Origin: Gammaproteobacteria bacterium
GTDB taxonomy: Bacteria > Pseudomonadota > Gammaproteobacteria > GCA-001735895
DNA length: 64,000 nucleotides
Direction of reading: 5' to 3'
Assembly: GCA_030066085.1 (NCBI GenBank)
Contig: JASJCI010000005.1
Coordinates: 62,001-126,000, forward strand
Made by a program: the position numbers and the translations under genes. Under the pieces are notes generated by a model. That model saw only the letters and a program-made list of their open reading frames with translations, had not been told where the DNA came from and searched no databases. Position 1 is the first letter of the stretch. Each line of letters begins with the position of its first letter. Below are positions 9,127 through 18,516 of this stretch, piece by piece.

Positions 9127-9647
9127 ACCGTTTCATCATGCCGCTGGTGATTTTTGCGCTGATGGTCGGGCTGCTCGGCTACGGTCTCAGCCTGGACCCG
9201 AAGAAGGTACCCTCGCCGCTGATCGACAAGGCGGCGCCGGCCTTTTCGCTGGCGATGCTCGACGCGCCGCAGAAGCAGCTGTCCACCGCCGACATGATGG
9301 GCCAGGTCTGGGTGCTGAACGTGTGGGCCTCCTGGTGTGTTTCCTGCCGCGACGAGCACGAGGTCATTACGCGGCTTGCACGCGAGAACCTGGTGGCGGT
9401 AATCGGCCTGAACTACAAGGACGATCCCGGCGAAGCCGAGCGCTGGTTACGGCAGTTCGGTAATCCTTACGCAACCAGCGTGATCGATCGCGACGGCCGG
9501 GTCGGCATCGACTGGGGTGTCTACGGCGTACCCGAGACTTTCGTAATCGGTGCCGACGGGGCAATCAAGTACAAGCACATCGGGCCGGTGACCAACGAGT
9601 CGCTGGAAGCCGAGGTATTGCCCGTCATTCGCGAGCTGCTCAGCTGA
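9123..9647 (+). CDS. ccmG: Membrane-anchored periplasmic thioredoxin CcmG/DsbE
   Basis: 174 residues: one N-terminal membrane anchor (about 5-21) then a thioredoxin fold with active site 'WASWCVSCRDEH', cysteines 72 and 75, and the cis-proline region 'YGVPETFVI'. It reduces the apocytochrome haem-binding cysteines together with CcmH. The start is GTG 9123, overlapping the ccmF stop (GTGA). The frame is open further upstream inside ccmF but has no family similarity there. Confidence 0.95.
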   Translation: MNRFIMPLVIFALMVGLLGYGLSLDPKKVPSPLIDKAAPAFSLAMLDAPQKQLSTADMMGQVWVLNVWASWCVSCRDEHEVITRLARENLVAVIGLNYKDDPGEAERWLRQFGNPYATSVIDRDGRVGIDWGVYGVPETFVIGADGAIKYKHIGPVTNESLEAEVLPVIRELLS

Positions 9648-10105
9648 TGCGCACGTTCTGTTTCCTGCTACTGGCAGGCTGGCTGCTGCCGGCACAGGCC
9701 GTGATCGAGGTCTACGATTTCGATTCGCCGGAAAAAGAGGCCGATTACCAGCTGTTGATCGACGAGCTGCGCTGCCTGGTCTGCCAGAACCAGAACCTGA
9801 AGGATTCCGATGCCGAGCTGGCCCAGGACCTGCGCCGCGAAACCTACGAAATGCTGCAGGAAGGTAAATCGAGGCAGGAAGTCATCGATTTCATGGTCGC
9901 GCGCTACGGCGATTTTGTCCTCTACCGGCCGCAGTTCAAATCCAGCACTTACCTGTTGTGGCTCGGTCCGTTCCTGCTGCTGCTGATCGTCCTGGTGCTG
10001 TTCGTACGTCGGCTGCGCGCGGCTTCCTCCGGCCCGGCGGAAGTAGATGAAACCACCCTCGCGCAGGCGCGTGATCTGCTGGAACAGCGAGACGACAAGC
10101 AATGA
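9647..10105 (+). CDS. ccmH: Cytochrome c maturation thiol protein CcmH (CcmL-type)
   Basis: 152 residues: signal peptide ending near 'LPAQA', then the helical domain with the redox motif 'LRCLVCQNQ' (Cys43 and Cys46), and a C-terminal membrane helix (about 103-121). It corresponds to the N-terminal half of E. coli CcmH; the TPR half is the separate gene ccmI, the arrangement seen in Pseudomonas. Its ATG overlaps the ccmG stop by one base. Confidence 0.95.
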   Translation: MRTFCFLLLAGWLLPAQAVIEVYDFDSPEKEADYQLLIDELRCLVCQNQNLKDSDAELAQDLRRETYEMLQEGKSRQEVIDFMVARYGDFVLYRPQFKSSTYLLWLGPFLLLLIVLVLFVRRLRAASSGPAEVDETTLAQARDLLEQRDDKQ

Positions 10106-11322
10106 TTTTCTGGATATCCGCCGCGGGCCTGCTCGTGCTCGCGCTCGTCATGCTGCTGCCGCCGATGCTGCGGCGGGTGCAGGAAACCGGCGAAGACCAG
10201 CGTCGGCAGCAGAATATCCAGATTGCGCGCGAGCAGAAACAGCAGCTCGATGCGCAGCTTGCCGCGGGCGAAATCGACCAGGCCGCCTACGACAGCGCCT
10301 ACCGCGACCTGCAGACCGCGCTGGCGCTCGAACTCGATGGTGGCGACGAGCACGCGCGCCAGGCGCGTGGCCGCTGGATGGTCTACTTCGTCCTGCTGTT
10401 CGTGCCGGTAACCAGCGTGCTGCTGTACCTGCATTACGGCGAGCACCGGGTTGCACTCGATCCGCAGCTCGCGCTGGCGACGCCGCAAAGCGCGCCGGCG
10501 CCGCAGATGTCGCTCGACGAAATGCAGGCCGCGATCCGCGTACGCCTGCAGCAAAACCCGGAAGATGCCGAGGGCTGGTTCATGCTCGGGCGGGTGTTCA
10601 TGGCGAAGCAGCAGTTCGACGATGCGGTTACCGCCTACCAGCGCTCCTACGATCTGATCGGCGAAGAACCCGGCGTCATGTTCGCGCTCGCCGATGCGTT
10701 GGCGATGCGCAATAACGGCAGCCTTGCGGGCGAACCCGAGCGGCTGGTTCTGCGCGGCCTCGAGCTGTCGCCGAATTTTCCCAACGGGCTCTGGCTCGCC
10801 GGCATGGCTGCCGAGCAACGACAGGATTTCAAGGCGGCGCATGCCTACTGGACGCGGCTGTTGCCGATGATCCAGGACAACCCGAGATCCGCGCTCGAAG
10901 TGCGTAACCTGATCAGGACCCTGGAGGAACGCGAGCCCGAGCTGGCGACTGCCTCGGCCGCGGCCGTGGACGGCGAACGCCAGCTCAGTCTCAGCGTCGA
11001 CATTACCCCCGACCTGCGTGCGCGGGCTGAACCGGATACGGCGGTATTCGTCTACGCGCGCGCGCAGCAGGGACCGCCCATGCCGCTCGCGGTCAAGCGC
11101 CTGACGCTTGCGGAGTTACCGGTGTCGCTGACGCTGGGTGACGAGGATGCGATGATGCCGGCGATGAAGCTGTCCGGTTTCGACCAGGTCGTCGTTGGTG
11201 CGAGGGTCTCGCTGTCCGGCAACCCGGTGGCGCAGGACGGCGATTTTTACACCGAGATCGAGGCGATAGACAGCACGCAGCCACCGGCGCAGCTCGAACT
11301 CGTCATCGACCGCGTCCGCTAG
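10102..11322 (+). CDS. ccmI: Cytochrome c maturation TPR protein CcmI
   Basis: 406 residues. Two N-terminal membrane helices flank a charged loop ('REQKQQLDAQLAAGEIDQAAYDSAY'-type region), followed by TPR-like repeats around 140-285 ('AEGWFMLGRVFMAKQQFDDAVTAYQRSYD' region) and a beta-rich C-terminal domain. CcmI holds apocytochrome c for the CcmF/H lyase. It overlaps ccmH by ATGA and is the last gene of the operon. The next gene is convergent and its stop begins at the very next base, with no terminator hairpin visible between them. Confidence 0.93.
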   Translation: MIFWISAAGLLVLALVMLLPPMLRRVQETGEDQRRQQNIQIAREQKQQLDAQLAAGEIDQAAYDSAYRDLQTALALELDGGDEHARQARGRWMVYFVLLFVPVTSVLLYLHYGEHRVALDPQLALATPQSAPAPQMSLDEMQAAIRVRLQQNPEDAEGWFMLGRVFMAKQQFDDAVTAYQRSYDLIGEEPGVMFALADALAMRNNGSLAGEPERLVLRGLELSPNFPNGLWLAGMAAEQRQDFKAAHAYWTRLLPMIQDNPRSALEVRNLIRTLEEREPELATASAAAVDGERQLSLSVDITPDLRARAEPDTAVFVYARAQQGPPMPLAVKRLTLAELPVSLTLGDEDAMMPAMKLSGFDQVVVGARVSLSGNPVAQDGDFYTEIEAIDSTQPPAQLELVIDRVR

Positions 11323-11673
11323 CTAACCGAAAGCCTGCTTGATCTCGTCGTAGGGCGCGGTAATGGCGTACACGCGCAGGTAGCCCATCTGTTTGAGCGT
11401 ATGCGCCGCCATCGAGGCGCGTCCACCGCCACCGCAGTGGGTGATGATGACCGTGCTGACGTCGGGACAAACCTTGTGTACCTGGTATTCGAGCAGCCCG
11501 CGGTCGATGTTGACCGAGTCGGACAGCTTCGATTGTTTCGCTTTTTCGGGCTGGCGAACGTCGACGATCACCGCATCGGGACTGGAGTCATAAATCGATC
11601 TCGCGGTCGCGACATCGACACACTCGATGTGCTGCTGGGCTTCGCGGATGATGTCGTCAGCGGATTTAAGCAT
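11323..11673 (-). CDS. Single-domain rhodanese-like sulfurtransferase
   Basis: 116 residues, one rhodanese domain. The active-site loop 'HCGGGGRA' carries Cys80 followed by a glycine-rich loop and the conserved arginine, so persulfide chemistry is possible. 'VIVDVRQPEKAKQSKL' is the usual first CH2A-like region. ATG 11673 is preferred to a TTG 21 bases upstream, which has no usable ribosome site. It lies 104 bases downstream of gluQ on the same strand and may be read through from the dap operon. Role unknown. Confidence 0.8.
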   Translation of the reverse strand: MLKSADDIIREAQQHIECVDVATARSIYDSSPDAVIVDVRQPEKAKQSKLSDSVNIDRGLLEYQVHKVCPDVSTVIITHCGGGGRASMAAHTLKQMGYLRVYAITAPYDEIKQAFG

Positions 11674-11777
11674 GTCATTTCCGGTTTGTGTCAATCCTGG
11701 TTGGCGCCAAGTTTACTCGTCCACGAGCGCCGTACAAGCCGACCCTGGTGGCCGCCGGACCGTTTCGCTGCTGGCGC

Positions 11778-12680
11778 TCAACCGGCTTCGAGCGCTTCGG
11801 CCGCAATCGGTTTGGCCGCCGGAATCCGGTCGAGGCGCCAGTTGGCAAGGCTCCAGCCGATCACCTCGGCAACCGTCGCCTGCGCCAGCCCGCCCGGCGG
11901 CTGCTGCCCAAGGTGACGCAGCGCCGCGACCAGTAGCGCTGGTGCCCGCTGCGAATCGAGCGCCAGCGCGCCGGTCTGCTTGCTCAGCTTGACGCCGTCG
12001 GCGTTGTTGACCAGCGGCAGGTGCAGGTAGCGCGGCGTTGCGAAGCCGAGTCGTTGCTGCAGGTAGATATGCAGGCAGGTGTTCTCCAGCAAGTCGGCAC
12101 CGCGCACGATTTCATCGACTCCCTGTTCCTCGTCATCGACCACCACCGCGAGGTGATAAGCGTAGATCCCGTCCCGCCGCTGCAGCACAAAATCGCCGAC
12201 CTCGCGTTCGAGGTCGAGATCGAACCGGCCGTAGATCCCGTCCTCGAACCCGATCGAGCCAGCGTCGCGGGTATTCAGCCTGATCGAGTGACCGGCGGCG
12301 GATAATCCTCGCGCGCGGCAGTTGCCGGGATAAATCTGGCCCAGTATGCCGCTGGCCACGCCCTGTTCGCGCAGGCTGCGGCGGCTGCAGGCGCAGGCGA
12401 AACAGTCGCCCTGCGACCAAAGGCGCTCGAGTTGCGCGCGATAGAATTCGAAGCGGTCGCTCTGGTGCAGCACCGGGCCGTCCCACTCGAAACCGAAGGC
12501 TTCGAGATCGCGCAGGATAAGGGTTGCGGCGCCTTCGACCACGCGCGGCGTATCGACATCCTCGATGCGCAGCAGCCACTGCCGTCCGCTGGCGCGGGCC
12601 TGGCAGAAGCTTGCCAGTGCCGCGACCAGAGAACCGAAGTGCAGCGGGCCTGACGGGGTTGGCGCAAAGCGACCGATCAA
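11778..12680 (-). CDS. gluQ: Glutamyl-Q tRNA(Asp) synthetase
   Basis: 300 residues, a GluRS catalytic core without the anticodon-binding domain, as expected for GluQ, which attaches glutamate to queuosine in tRNA(Asp). The HIGH-equivalent is 'HFGS' (14-17), the KMSKS-equivalent 'KLSK' (231-234), and the zinc ligands are Cys96, Cys98, Tyr117 and Cys121. The start is a TTG: the frame reads dapE stop TGA, one GCC codon, then TTG, so gluQ is in the same frame as dapE and begins two codons after its stop. No separate ribosome site is visible, which suggests coupling to dapE. queA and tgt, which make the queuosine it modifies, are at 51.7-53.8 kb. Confidence 0.93.
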   Translation of the reverse strand: MIGRFAPTPSGPLHFGSLVAALASFCQARASGRQWLLRIEDVDTPRVVEGAATLILRDLEAFGFEWDGPVLHQSDRFEFYRAQLERLWSQGDCFACACSRRSLREQGVASGILGQIYPGNCRARGLSAAGHSIRLNTRDAGSIGFEDGIYGRFDLDLEREVGDFVLQRRDGIYAYHLAVVVDDEEQGVDEIVRGADLLENTCLHIYLQQRLGFATPRYLHLPLVNNADGVKLSKQTGALALDSQRAPALLVAALRHLGQQPPGGLAQATVAEVIGWSLANWRLDRIPAAKPIAAEALEAG

Positions 12681-12683
12681 GGC

Positions 12684-13820
12684 TCAGGCCAGCAGGCGTT
12701 CGAGAATGGTTTGATAGATATCCGACAGCAGGTCGAGCTCGCCGACGTCGACGTGTTCGTTGACCTTGTGAATCGAGTCATTGACCGGCCCCAGTTCAAC
12801 CACCTGCGCACCGGTCGGGGCGATGAAACGGCCGTCCGAGGTACCGCCGGTCGTTTCGAGGCGGGTGGCAAAACCACGATGCTGCAGGATCGACGCCTGC
12901 GCCGCCGCGACCAGTTCGCCCTCGGCGGTCAGGAAAGGGTAACCCGAAATCGACCAGTCGAGATCGTACTCGAGTTCGTGCTTGTCGAGGATCGCGCGCG
13001 TCGTATCCATGATGTGCGGCGGATCGATTTCGGTCGAGTAGCGCAGGTTGAAGAATACCTCCGCATGCCCCGGTACCACGTTATGCGCGCCGGTGCCGGC
13101 ATTGATATTGGAAATCTGCAGGCTGGTGGGCGGAAAGAACTGGTTGCCCTGGTCCCACTGGTGGCGCGCGAGTTCGTGCAGTGCCGGCATCGCACGATGA
13201 ATGGGATTGTCGACCTTGTGCGGGTAGGCGACATGCCCCTGCACGCCGTGAATGACCAGCCTGGCGCCGATCGACCCGCGACGGCCGTTCTTGACTACGT
13301 CGCCGACGGTGCTGGTGCTCGAGGGTTCGCCGACCAGTGCCCAGGTGATTTTTTCGTTGCGCGCCTCGAGCGCCTCGATGACCTTGACCGTGCCGTCGAC
13401 CGCAACACCTTCTTCATCGGAGGTGATCAGGAATGCAATCGATCCCTGGTGATCGGGATGCGCGGCGACAAACTTTTCGCAGGCCGTCACCATCGCGGCA
13501 ATGCTCGATTTCATGTCCGCCGCGCCACGGCCATAGAGTACGCCGTCGCGGATTTCGGGCACGAACGGGTCGCTGTGCCAGCGTTCCAGCGGGCCGGTGG
13601 GCACCACGTCGGTGTGACCGGCAAAAGCGAGCACGGGTTCGGCGCTGCCACGCCGCGCCCACAAGTTGGTGACCTCGCCGAAGACCATGGTTTCACAGTC
13701 GAAGCCGATCTTCTCGAGGCGTTTGATCATCAGGTCCTGGCAGCCGAGATCGTGGGGTGTCACCGACGCGCGGGTGATCAGTTCGATTGCCAGTTCGAGC
13801 GTAGCGCTGCGTTCACTCAT
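12684..13820 (-). CDS. dapE: Succinyl-diaminopimelate desuccinylase
   Basis: 378 residues, M20 metallopeptidase family. Metal ligands and catalytic residues are visible: '[11 protein letters not shown]' (His69, catalytic Asp71), '[10 protein letters not shown]' (bridging Asp102) and 'TSDEEGVA' (Glu136, Glu137). It hydrolyses N-succinyl-LL-diaminopimelate in the lysine and peptidoglycan precursor pathway. It shares an operon with dapC and dapD, its ATG overlaps the yffB stop (ATGA), and gluQ begins two codons after its stop. Confidence 0.96.
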   Translation of the reverse strand: MSERSATLELAIELITRASVTPHDLGCQDLMIKRLEKIGFDCETMVFGEVTNLWARRGSAEPVLAFAGHTDVVPTGPLERWHSDPFVPEIRDGVLYGRGAADMKSSIAAMVTACEKFVAAHPDHQGSIAFLITSDEEGVAVDGTVKVIEALEARNEKITWALVGEPSSTSTVGDVVKNGRRGSIGARLVIHGVQGHVAYPHKVDNPIHRAMPALHELARHQWDQGNQFFPPTSLQISNINAGTGAHNVVPGHAEVFFNLRYSTEIDPPHIMDTTRAILDKHELEYDLDWSISGYPFLTAEGELVAAAQASILQHRGFATRLETTGGTSDGRFIAPTGAQVVELGPVNDSIHKVNEHVDVGELDLLSDIYQTILERLLA

Positions 13821-14161
13821 GACAGGATTTCCGGCCAGGTAGCGGCGTCGAAACCGATATACAGGCAGCCCGCATGCTCCAGCAGCGGACGCTTGATCAG
13901 GGCCGGGTTGTCGAGCATTGCCGCGGCCGCGGATTCGGCGTCGATGTCGGCACGAACCTGCTCGGGCAGCTTGCGCCAGCTCGTACCGCGCCGGTTCAAC
14001 AGGTTCTCCCAGCCGAGGGCAGCGATGAATTCCCGCAGCAGGCCGGCATCGATACCGTCCTTGCGATAGTCGTGAAAGCGATAGTCGACGCCCGCCTGCG
14101 CCAGGAAGGCTCGTGCCTTCCTGATCGTGTCGCAGTTGCTGATACCGTAAAGCGTGGTCAT
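13817..14161 (-). CDS. yffB: ArsC/Spx-family reductase-like protein (YffB type)
   Basis: 114 residues, thioredoxin-fold ArsC-like protein beginning '[16 protein letters not shown]', with the single N-terminal Cys10 of the YffB subgroup, and 'GTSWRKLP' and '[11 protein letters not shown]' in the C-terminal part. YffB is commonly found between dapD and dapE in gammaproteobacteria, as here, but its role is unsettled; glutathione binding has been reported for homologues. It overlaps dapE by four bases and starts 9 bases after the dapD stop. Confidence 0.88.
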   Translation of the reverse strand: MTTLYGISNCDTIRKARAFLAQAGVDYRFHDYRKDGIDAGLLREFIAALGWENLLNRRGTSWRKLPEQVRADIDAESAAAAMLDNPALIKRPLLEHAGCLYIGFDAATWPEILS

Positions 14162-14170
14162 GGGGTGATC

Positions 14171-14992
<822 letters not shown>

Positions 14993-15000
14993 ATCGTCTC

Positions 15001-16200
15001 CTACCAGTTGTTCATCATGTGATTGATCCGCCGGGCCGCATCGAGGCATTCGTCCAGCGGTGCGACCAGCGCCATGCGCACGCGGTTTTCACCGGGGTTG
15101 ATGCCGCCGCTGTCGCGCGCGAGGTAGCGTCCTGGCAGGACGGTGACGTTTTGCTCGGCGTACAATCGGCGCGCGAACTCGGTGTCGGCAATCGGGGTCT
15201 CGGCCCACAGGTAGAATCCGGCCTGCGGCGCCCGCGGCGCGAGTGTAGCAGAAAGCACCTCGACCACGCGCGCAAATTTTTCGCGGTAAAGCGCGCGGTT
15301 GGCAAGCACGTGCTCTTCGTCTCGCCAGGCCGTGGCGCTGGCACTCTGGCTCGCGGTCGGCAGGGCACAGCCCTGGTAGGTGCGATAGCGCAGGAATTCG
15401 CGCAGGATAGCGGCGTCGCCGGCCACGAAGCCGGATCTTAGTCCGGGCAGGTTGGAGCGTTTCGACAGGCTGTGGAAAGCAAGGCAGCGCCTGAAATCGG
15501 TCAGCCCGGCTTGCCATGCGACGCCGAGCAGGCCTGGTGGTGGCGCCGATTCGTCGGGATAGATCTCCGAGTAGCATTCGTCGCTGGCAATCACGAAGTC
15601 GTGTTGCTCGGCCAGCTCGAGCAGGCGCGTCAGGTACTCGGCCGACATCACGGCGCCGCTTGGATTGCCGGGACTGCAGACGTAGATCAGCTGGCAGCGT
15701 TGCCAGGTCCTGTCGTCCACGGCGTCGAGATCCGGCAGAAAACTGTTCTGCGGCAGGCAGTTCAGGTAGACCGGTTCGGCGCCGGCGAGCAGCGCGGCGC
15801 CCTCGTAGATCTGGTAGAAGGGATTCGGCATCAGTACCGCCGGTTCGCCGGCGTTGCGATCGACGATACATTGCGCGATAGCGAACAGCGCCTCGCGCGT
15901 ACCGCTTACCGGCAGTACCTGGCCGGCCGGATCGACGGCCGCCGCGGGCAGCGCGAAGCGTCGCTCCAGCCAGTCCGCGATCGCGCCGCGCAGTTCGTCA
16001 CTGCCGCGGGTCGTCGGGTAGCGGGCAAGCTGGTGCAGGTGGGCGATCATCTGCTCGACGACCAGGTGCGGCGGCGCGTGCTGAGGTTCGCCAATCGACA
16101 GGGCGATGTGATCGAGCCCGGCGGGCGCCCGCAGATCGCTTTTCAGCTGCGCGAGTTTTTCGAAGGGGTATTGCTGCAGTCGTTCGAGGTCCTGGTTCAT
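15001..16200 (-). CDS. dapC: Succinyldiaminopimelate aminotransferase
   Basis: 399 residues, class I/II PLP aminotransferase. The Schiff-base lysine is Lys247 in '[16 protein letters not shown]', with 'SPGNPSG' (176-182) and 'DECYSEIY' upstream. Its place at the head of a dapC-dapD-yffB-dapE operon supports the DapC call rather than a general aspartate aminotransferase. ATG 16200 was chosen because the extended N-terminus of the open frame has no aminotransferase character and a promoter-like sequence lies in it. Confidence 0.92.
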   Translation of the reverse strand: MNQDLERLQQYPFEKLAQLKSDLRAPAGLDHIALSIGEPQHAPPHLVVEQMIAHLHQLARYPTTRGSDELRGAIADWLERRFALPAAAVDPAGQVLPVSGTREALFAIAQCIVDRNAGEPAVLMPNPFYQIYEGAALLAGAEPVYLNCLPQNSFLPDLDAVDDRTWQRCQLIYVCSPGNPSGAVMSAEYLTRLLELAEQHDFVIASDECYSEIYPDESAPPPGLLGVAWQAGLTDFRRCLAFHSLSKRSNLPGLRSGFVAGDAAILREFLRYRTYQGCALPTASQSASATAWRDEEHVLANRALYREKFARVVEVLSATLAPRAPQAGFYLWAETPIADTEFARRLYAEQNVTVLPGRYLARDSGGINPGENRVRMALVAPLDECLDAARRINHMMNNW

Positions 16201-16227
16201 GGTCGCGGAAATCCGGTGTAAGTAGCT

Positions 16228-16256
16228 AGTATACCCAGCGGTCCGGGCTTTGGCAT
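16228..16256 (-). promoter_or_regulatory. Probable sigma70 promoter of the dapC operon
   Basis: On the minus strand a TATACT -10 hexamer (16233 down to 16228) lies about 28 bases before the dapC start. A weak -35 (TGCCAA, 16255 down to 16250) is 16-17 bases further upstream. The -10 is convincing; the -35 matches only half of the consensus. Confidence 0.4.
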
Positions 16257-16541
16257 CGGCGGCAGCGATACCGTTCACGTTTACGGGTAGCAATAGTTCA
16301 CACCCCGGGGCCGTGATTATGCGACGCGGGTCTCGGTTCGCTGCTGCACCGGTATTACAATTCGACCATACCCTGCTGTTTCATATGTTGTGCGTTGACC
16401 CCATCAAGCGATGGGGTTTTTCTTTGCCCGCACGCCCGATGGCGGCGATCTGGATTTCAGCGGCCGCGATTCGGTTGCTTGGTGCAAACGGGCCCGCTGC
16501 GTGACAGCGCGGCAGGCGGGGAGGGAATGCCGTCGATAAAG
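16257..16541. other. Non-coding stretch between dapC and flgN with an orphan terminator
   Basis: No credible protein gene: the open frame across 16250-16504 runs through a terminator hairpin and has no recognisable content. The only clear element is the plus-strand terminator at 16399-16425. Because both flanking genes are on the minus strand, a terminator of this orientation implies a plus-strand transcript that starts within this stretch or antisense to dapC. Confidence 0.5.
16399..16425 (+). terminator. Rho-independent terminator, plus strand, no gene upstream
   Basis: Perfect 7-bp stem CCCCATC / GATGGGG with loop AAGC, followed directly by TTTTTCTTT. The T run is only on the plus-strand side, so it terminates plus-strand transcription, yet no plus-strand gene precedes it. 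This points to a small RNA ending here. Confidence 0.7.
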
Positions 16542-17033
16542 TCAGGCGATCGCGATATCGCGGCGGCCCGAGGGTAGCGCGGCCTTGCCGGCGCGGTCGT
16601 AGGTTTTGCCCTGGATGGCGGTATCCATCCCGGTCAGGATGCCCAGCGAGCGTCGTATACGATCCTGTCCCTTGTTGACCAGCAGCTGGTTGAGCTGGAG
16701 CTGGTGCTGAAGATCGATCAACTCGGTTTTGAGGGTCGTGTTTTGCTCTGCCAGGCTGGCGTCGCTGTCGTCGCACCAGTCGATGCAGCGCTGGTATCCT
16801 TCGGCGTCGGTGGCGAAGCCGAACCGCTGCAGCAGTTGCCGGCGCTCTGCTTCGATCGACTCGATCTCGCCGAGCGAAAAGCCCGGTTGCGTCAGCAGCG
16901 CCTGCAGCTGGTCGAGATTATCCTCGGCCACGGCCTGTTTGACCTGCTTGAGGAACGCGCTCGCGTGACTGACTCGCTGCTGCTGGGCATGCAGCACGCG
17001 GGTCAGCTCGCGGCGGCAGTCGGCCGGGGTCAT
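16542..17033 (-). CDS. flgN: Flagellar export chaperone FlgN
   Basis: 163 residues, predicted mostly helical. The C-terminal 'NQLLVNKGQDRIRRSLGILTG' region matches the FlgN signature, and the position directly after flgM is the canonical one. FlgN escorts the hook-junction proteins FlgK and FlgL, both encoded at the far end of this window, to the export apparatus. Its ATG overlaps the flgM stop (ATGA). Confidence 0.88.
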   Translation of the reverse strand: MTPADCRRELTRVLHAQQQRVSHASAFLKQVKQAVAEDNLDQLQALLTQPGFSLGEIESIEAERRQLLQRFGFATDAEGYQRCIDWCDDSDASLAEQNTTLKTELIDLQHQLQLNQLLVNKGQDRIRRSLGILTGMDTAIQGKTYDRAGKAALPSGRRDIAIA

Positions 17034-17341
17034 GGCAGCAGCTTTTCGATTTCGGCGTACTTGCGCGCAATCACCTCGGCATCGGGTTCGTACTCGCCGT
17101 TGCCGAGGGCGTTCTTGACGGCTTCGACCCGTGCCTGGTTGACCTCGGGAAGGTTGCGGATCTGTTCGCCCAGCTCCTGCATGAGCGCCGGGTTGCTGAG
17201 CTCGACGATCGCAGACTCCGCGCGCGCCGCGGCCCGGGTATCGCCACCCTGGCGTTCGGTACTGGTCGCCTCGCCCTGTTTGCCCTGCGAGTTGAGCACA
17301 CTGTTGCGCAAGCGGTTTTGCGTGTTGATTGGATCGGTCAT
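17030..17341 (-). CDS. flgM: Anti-sigma28 factor FlgM
   Basis: 103 residues, small and largely unstructured in its first half, with the conserved C-terminal sigma-binding part ('LPEVNQARVEAVKNALGNGEY' region and 'EVIARKYAEIE'). FlgM holds FliA (sigma28) inactive until it is exported through the finished hook-basal body. ATG 17341 has GGAG 7 bases upstream; a GTG three bases earlier is less well placed. A sigma28-type promoter lies immediately upstream, so flgM-flgN can be switched independently of flgA. Confidence 0.92.
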   Translation of the reverse strand: MTDPINTQNRLRNSVLNSQGKQGEATSTERQGGDTRAAARAESAIVELSNPALMQELGEQIRNLPEVNQARVEAVKNALGNGEYEPDAEVIARKYAEIEKLLP

Positions 17342-17371
17342 CACCTGTCTCCGTACTGCTTCCCGTACTCT

Positions 17372-17398
17372 ATATCGACCGACGGGATAAAAAATTAA
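17372..17398 (-). promoter_or_regulatory. Sigma28 (FliA) promoter of flgM-flgN
   Basis: Read on the minus strand, TTAATTTT - 11 bases - GTCGATAT compares with the FliA consensus TAAAGTTT - N11 - GCCGATAA at 6/8 and 6/8 positions with exact spacing. The predicted start is about 24 bases before the flgM ATG. FliA-dependent flgM transcription is the known feedback in gammaproteobacterial flagellar systems. Confidence 0.7.
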
Positions 17399-17428
17399 AT
17401 CTATTCGACGCTGGCTCGCGGATCCTGC

Positions 17429-18163
17429 TCAGATCGAAACCCTGACCAGGCCTTCGCCGGACACCACGCCCTCGACTACTTTCCGGGTCTGGCTATTGCG
17501 TACCTTCACCCGTTGCCCCATGCGCGCCGACTGCAGCGCCCGCCCGGTCGTTTTGACCTGCAGGCCGAGGTAGTTTAACACCAGTGTTACGCTCTGGCCC
17601 GATTTGACCAGCATGCGCGGCTGCAGGTTGCGCGGAGTCAGGACCGTACCGGCGGGCAGACTGCGGCGTGCCTCGAGGTCTGCCAGGGCCGCGGTGTCGC
17701 CGAAATAGCCATTTTTCAGGCGCGCGATGTTCTCTTTTTGCAAAATCACCGCGGTGGCGTCAAGTATTTGACCCCTGACCAGCGGTATCGAGGTCACCGC
17801 GACATCGGCATACACCTCGATCGATACCGGCAGGTGCAGTTTCCAGCTGGTCTTTTGCGGGCAGCGAATCAGCAGCGCGGTGTTGCCATGGACGCGATCG
17901 CGGTTGGCAAAATCGATTTCGAGCGGTGCCGCGCAGGCCTTCAGGCGCAGTCGTGAATCGAGGTTTCCGGCCCGAAAGCGCGGTGGATAGGGGCTTTCGT
18001 AGGGCCAGGACATGACAAACTCCTCGGCCTGCAGGCGGATCGACGCGAGGCTCTGGTAGTCGGCCGCGCGCGCCGGCAGCAGCGTGCAGAGCAAAACCAG
18101 GCCGATCAGCCACAGGCCGGGACGCGAGCAATCGAGTGAACTGGACGAATCATGCTTCTTCAT
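17429..18163 (-). CDS. flgA: Flagellar P-ring assembly chaperone FlgA
   Basis: 244 residues: signal peptide (hydrophobic about 17-32, cleavage near 'LLPARA'), then the FlgA domain ending in a SAF/ChapFlgA module ('AGTVLTPRNLQPRMLVKSGQ' region). FlgA acts in the periplasm to assemble the P ring from FlgI, which is encoded at 59.2 kb. It reads divergently from flgB. A good sigma54-type sequence lies so close to the ATG that the transcript would be nearly leaderless, or the annotated start is slightly off; no later ATG exists before residue 50. Confidence 0.9.
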   Translation of the reverse strand: MKKHDSSSSLDCSRPGLWLIGLVLLCTLLPARAADYQSLASIRLQAEEFVMSWPYESPYPPRFRAGNLDSRLRLKACAAPLEIDFANRDRVHGNTALLIRCPQKTSWKLHLPVSIEVYADVAVTSIPLVRGQILDATAVILQKENIARLKNGYFGDTAALADLEARRSLPAGTVLTPRNLQPRMLVKSGQSVTLVLNYLGLQVKTTGRALQSARMGQRVKVRNSQTRKVVEGVVSGEGLVRVSI

Positions 18164-18175
18164 ACGGCTAGTACC

Positions 18176-18192
18176 AGCAAGATTCGGGCCAA
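18176..18192 (-). promoter_or_regulatory. Sigma54-type promoter element of flgA
   Basis: On the minus strand TTGGCCCGAATCTTGCT matches the RpoN consensus (TGGCAC-N5-TTGCW) except for one base, with the essential GG and GC exactly 10 bases apart. The expected transcription start would be only about 2 bases before the flgA ATG, which makes the site either a leaderless promoter or a chance match. Confidence 0.5.
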
Positions 18193-18467
18193 TATGTCCA
18201 TCAGCCGAGCTGTCGCCACCGGCGGACTCGCCGGATCATGCCCCGGCGAGGCACTGATTCCTGCTGGCGCCTTTCTCCCTCGGTTATAGCCCGGCAAGCA
18301 CCCGCAGTTCGATGATCCCGGCACACGCGCGCGCCAGTCCGGTGCAGCTGCAATCCTGCAAAGGGTGGCAAGGCGGCAACACCATACCCCGGATTGCCGC
18401 TTTTTGCCGCCTCCGCGATGTCGCATGAGACCGATTAAGTGGTTGATAAATATATAAAATATAACGA
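18193..18467. other. Divergent flgA-flgB intergenic region
   Basis: No credible gene. It contains an 8-bp inverted repeat (CTCGCCGG / CCGGCGAG, 18227-18250) of unknown role and an AT-rich run (about 18436-18465) just upstream of the flgB sigma54 promoter. In polar-flagellum systems a FleQ-type enhancer-binding protein binds such regions, but I cannot identify its sites by eye. Confidence 0.4.
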
Positions 18468-18484
18468 TGGCACCGTCGCTGCAT
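18468..18484 (+). promoter_or_regulatory. Sigma54 promoter of flgBCDEF
   Basis: TGGCACCGTCGCTGCAT carries the RpoN -24 GG and -12 GC with exact 10-base spacing and a full TGGCAC box. The start would fall about 20 bases before the flgB ATG. It is nearly identical in form to the element before flgG at 57628, supporting both. Confidence 0.8.
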
Positions 18485-18516
18485 GGTATCCGGCATTGTT
18501 ATTCACGGTGCCCGAC

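Noticed and set aside
12711-14069. 452-codon plus-strand open frame across dapE and yffB
   Set aside because: Antisense shadow of dapE and yffB, whose motifs are intact.
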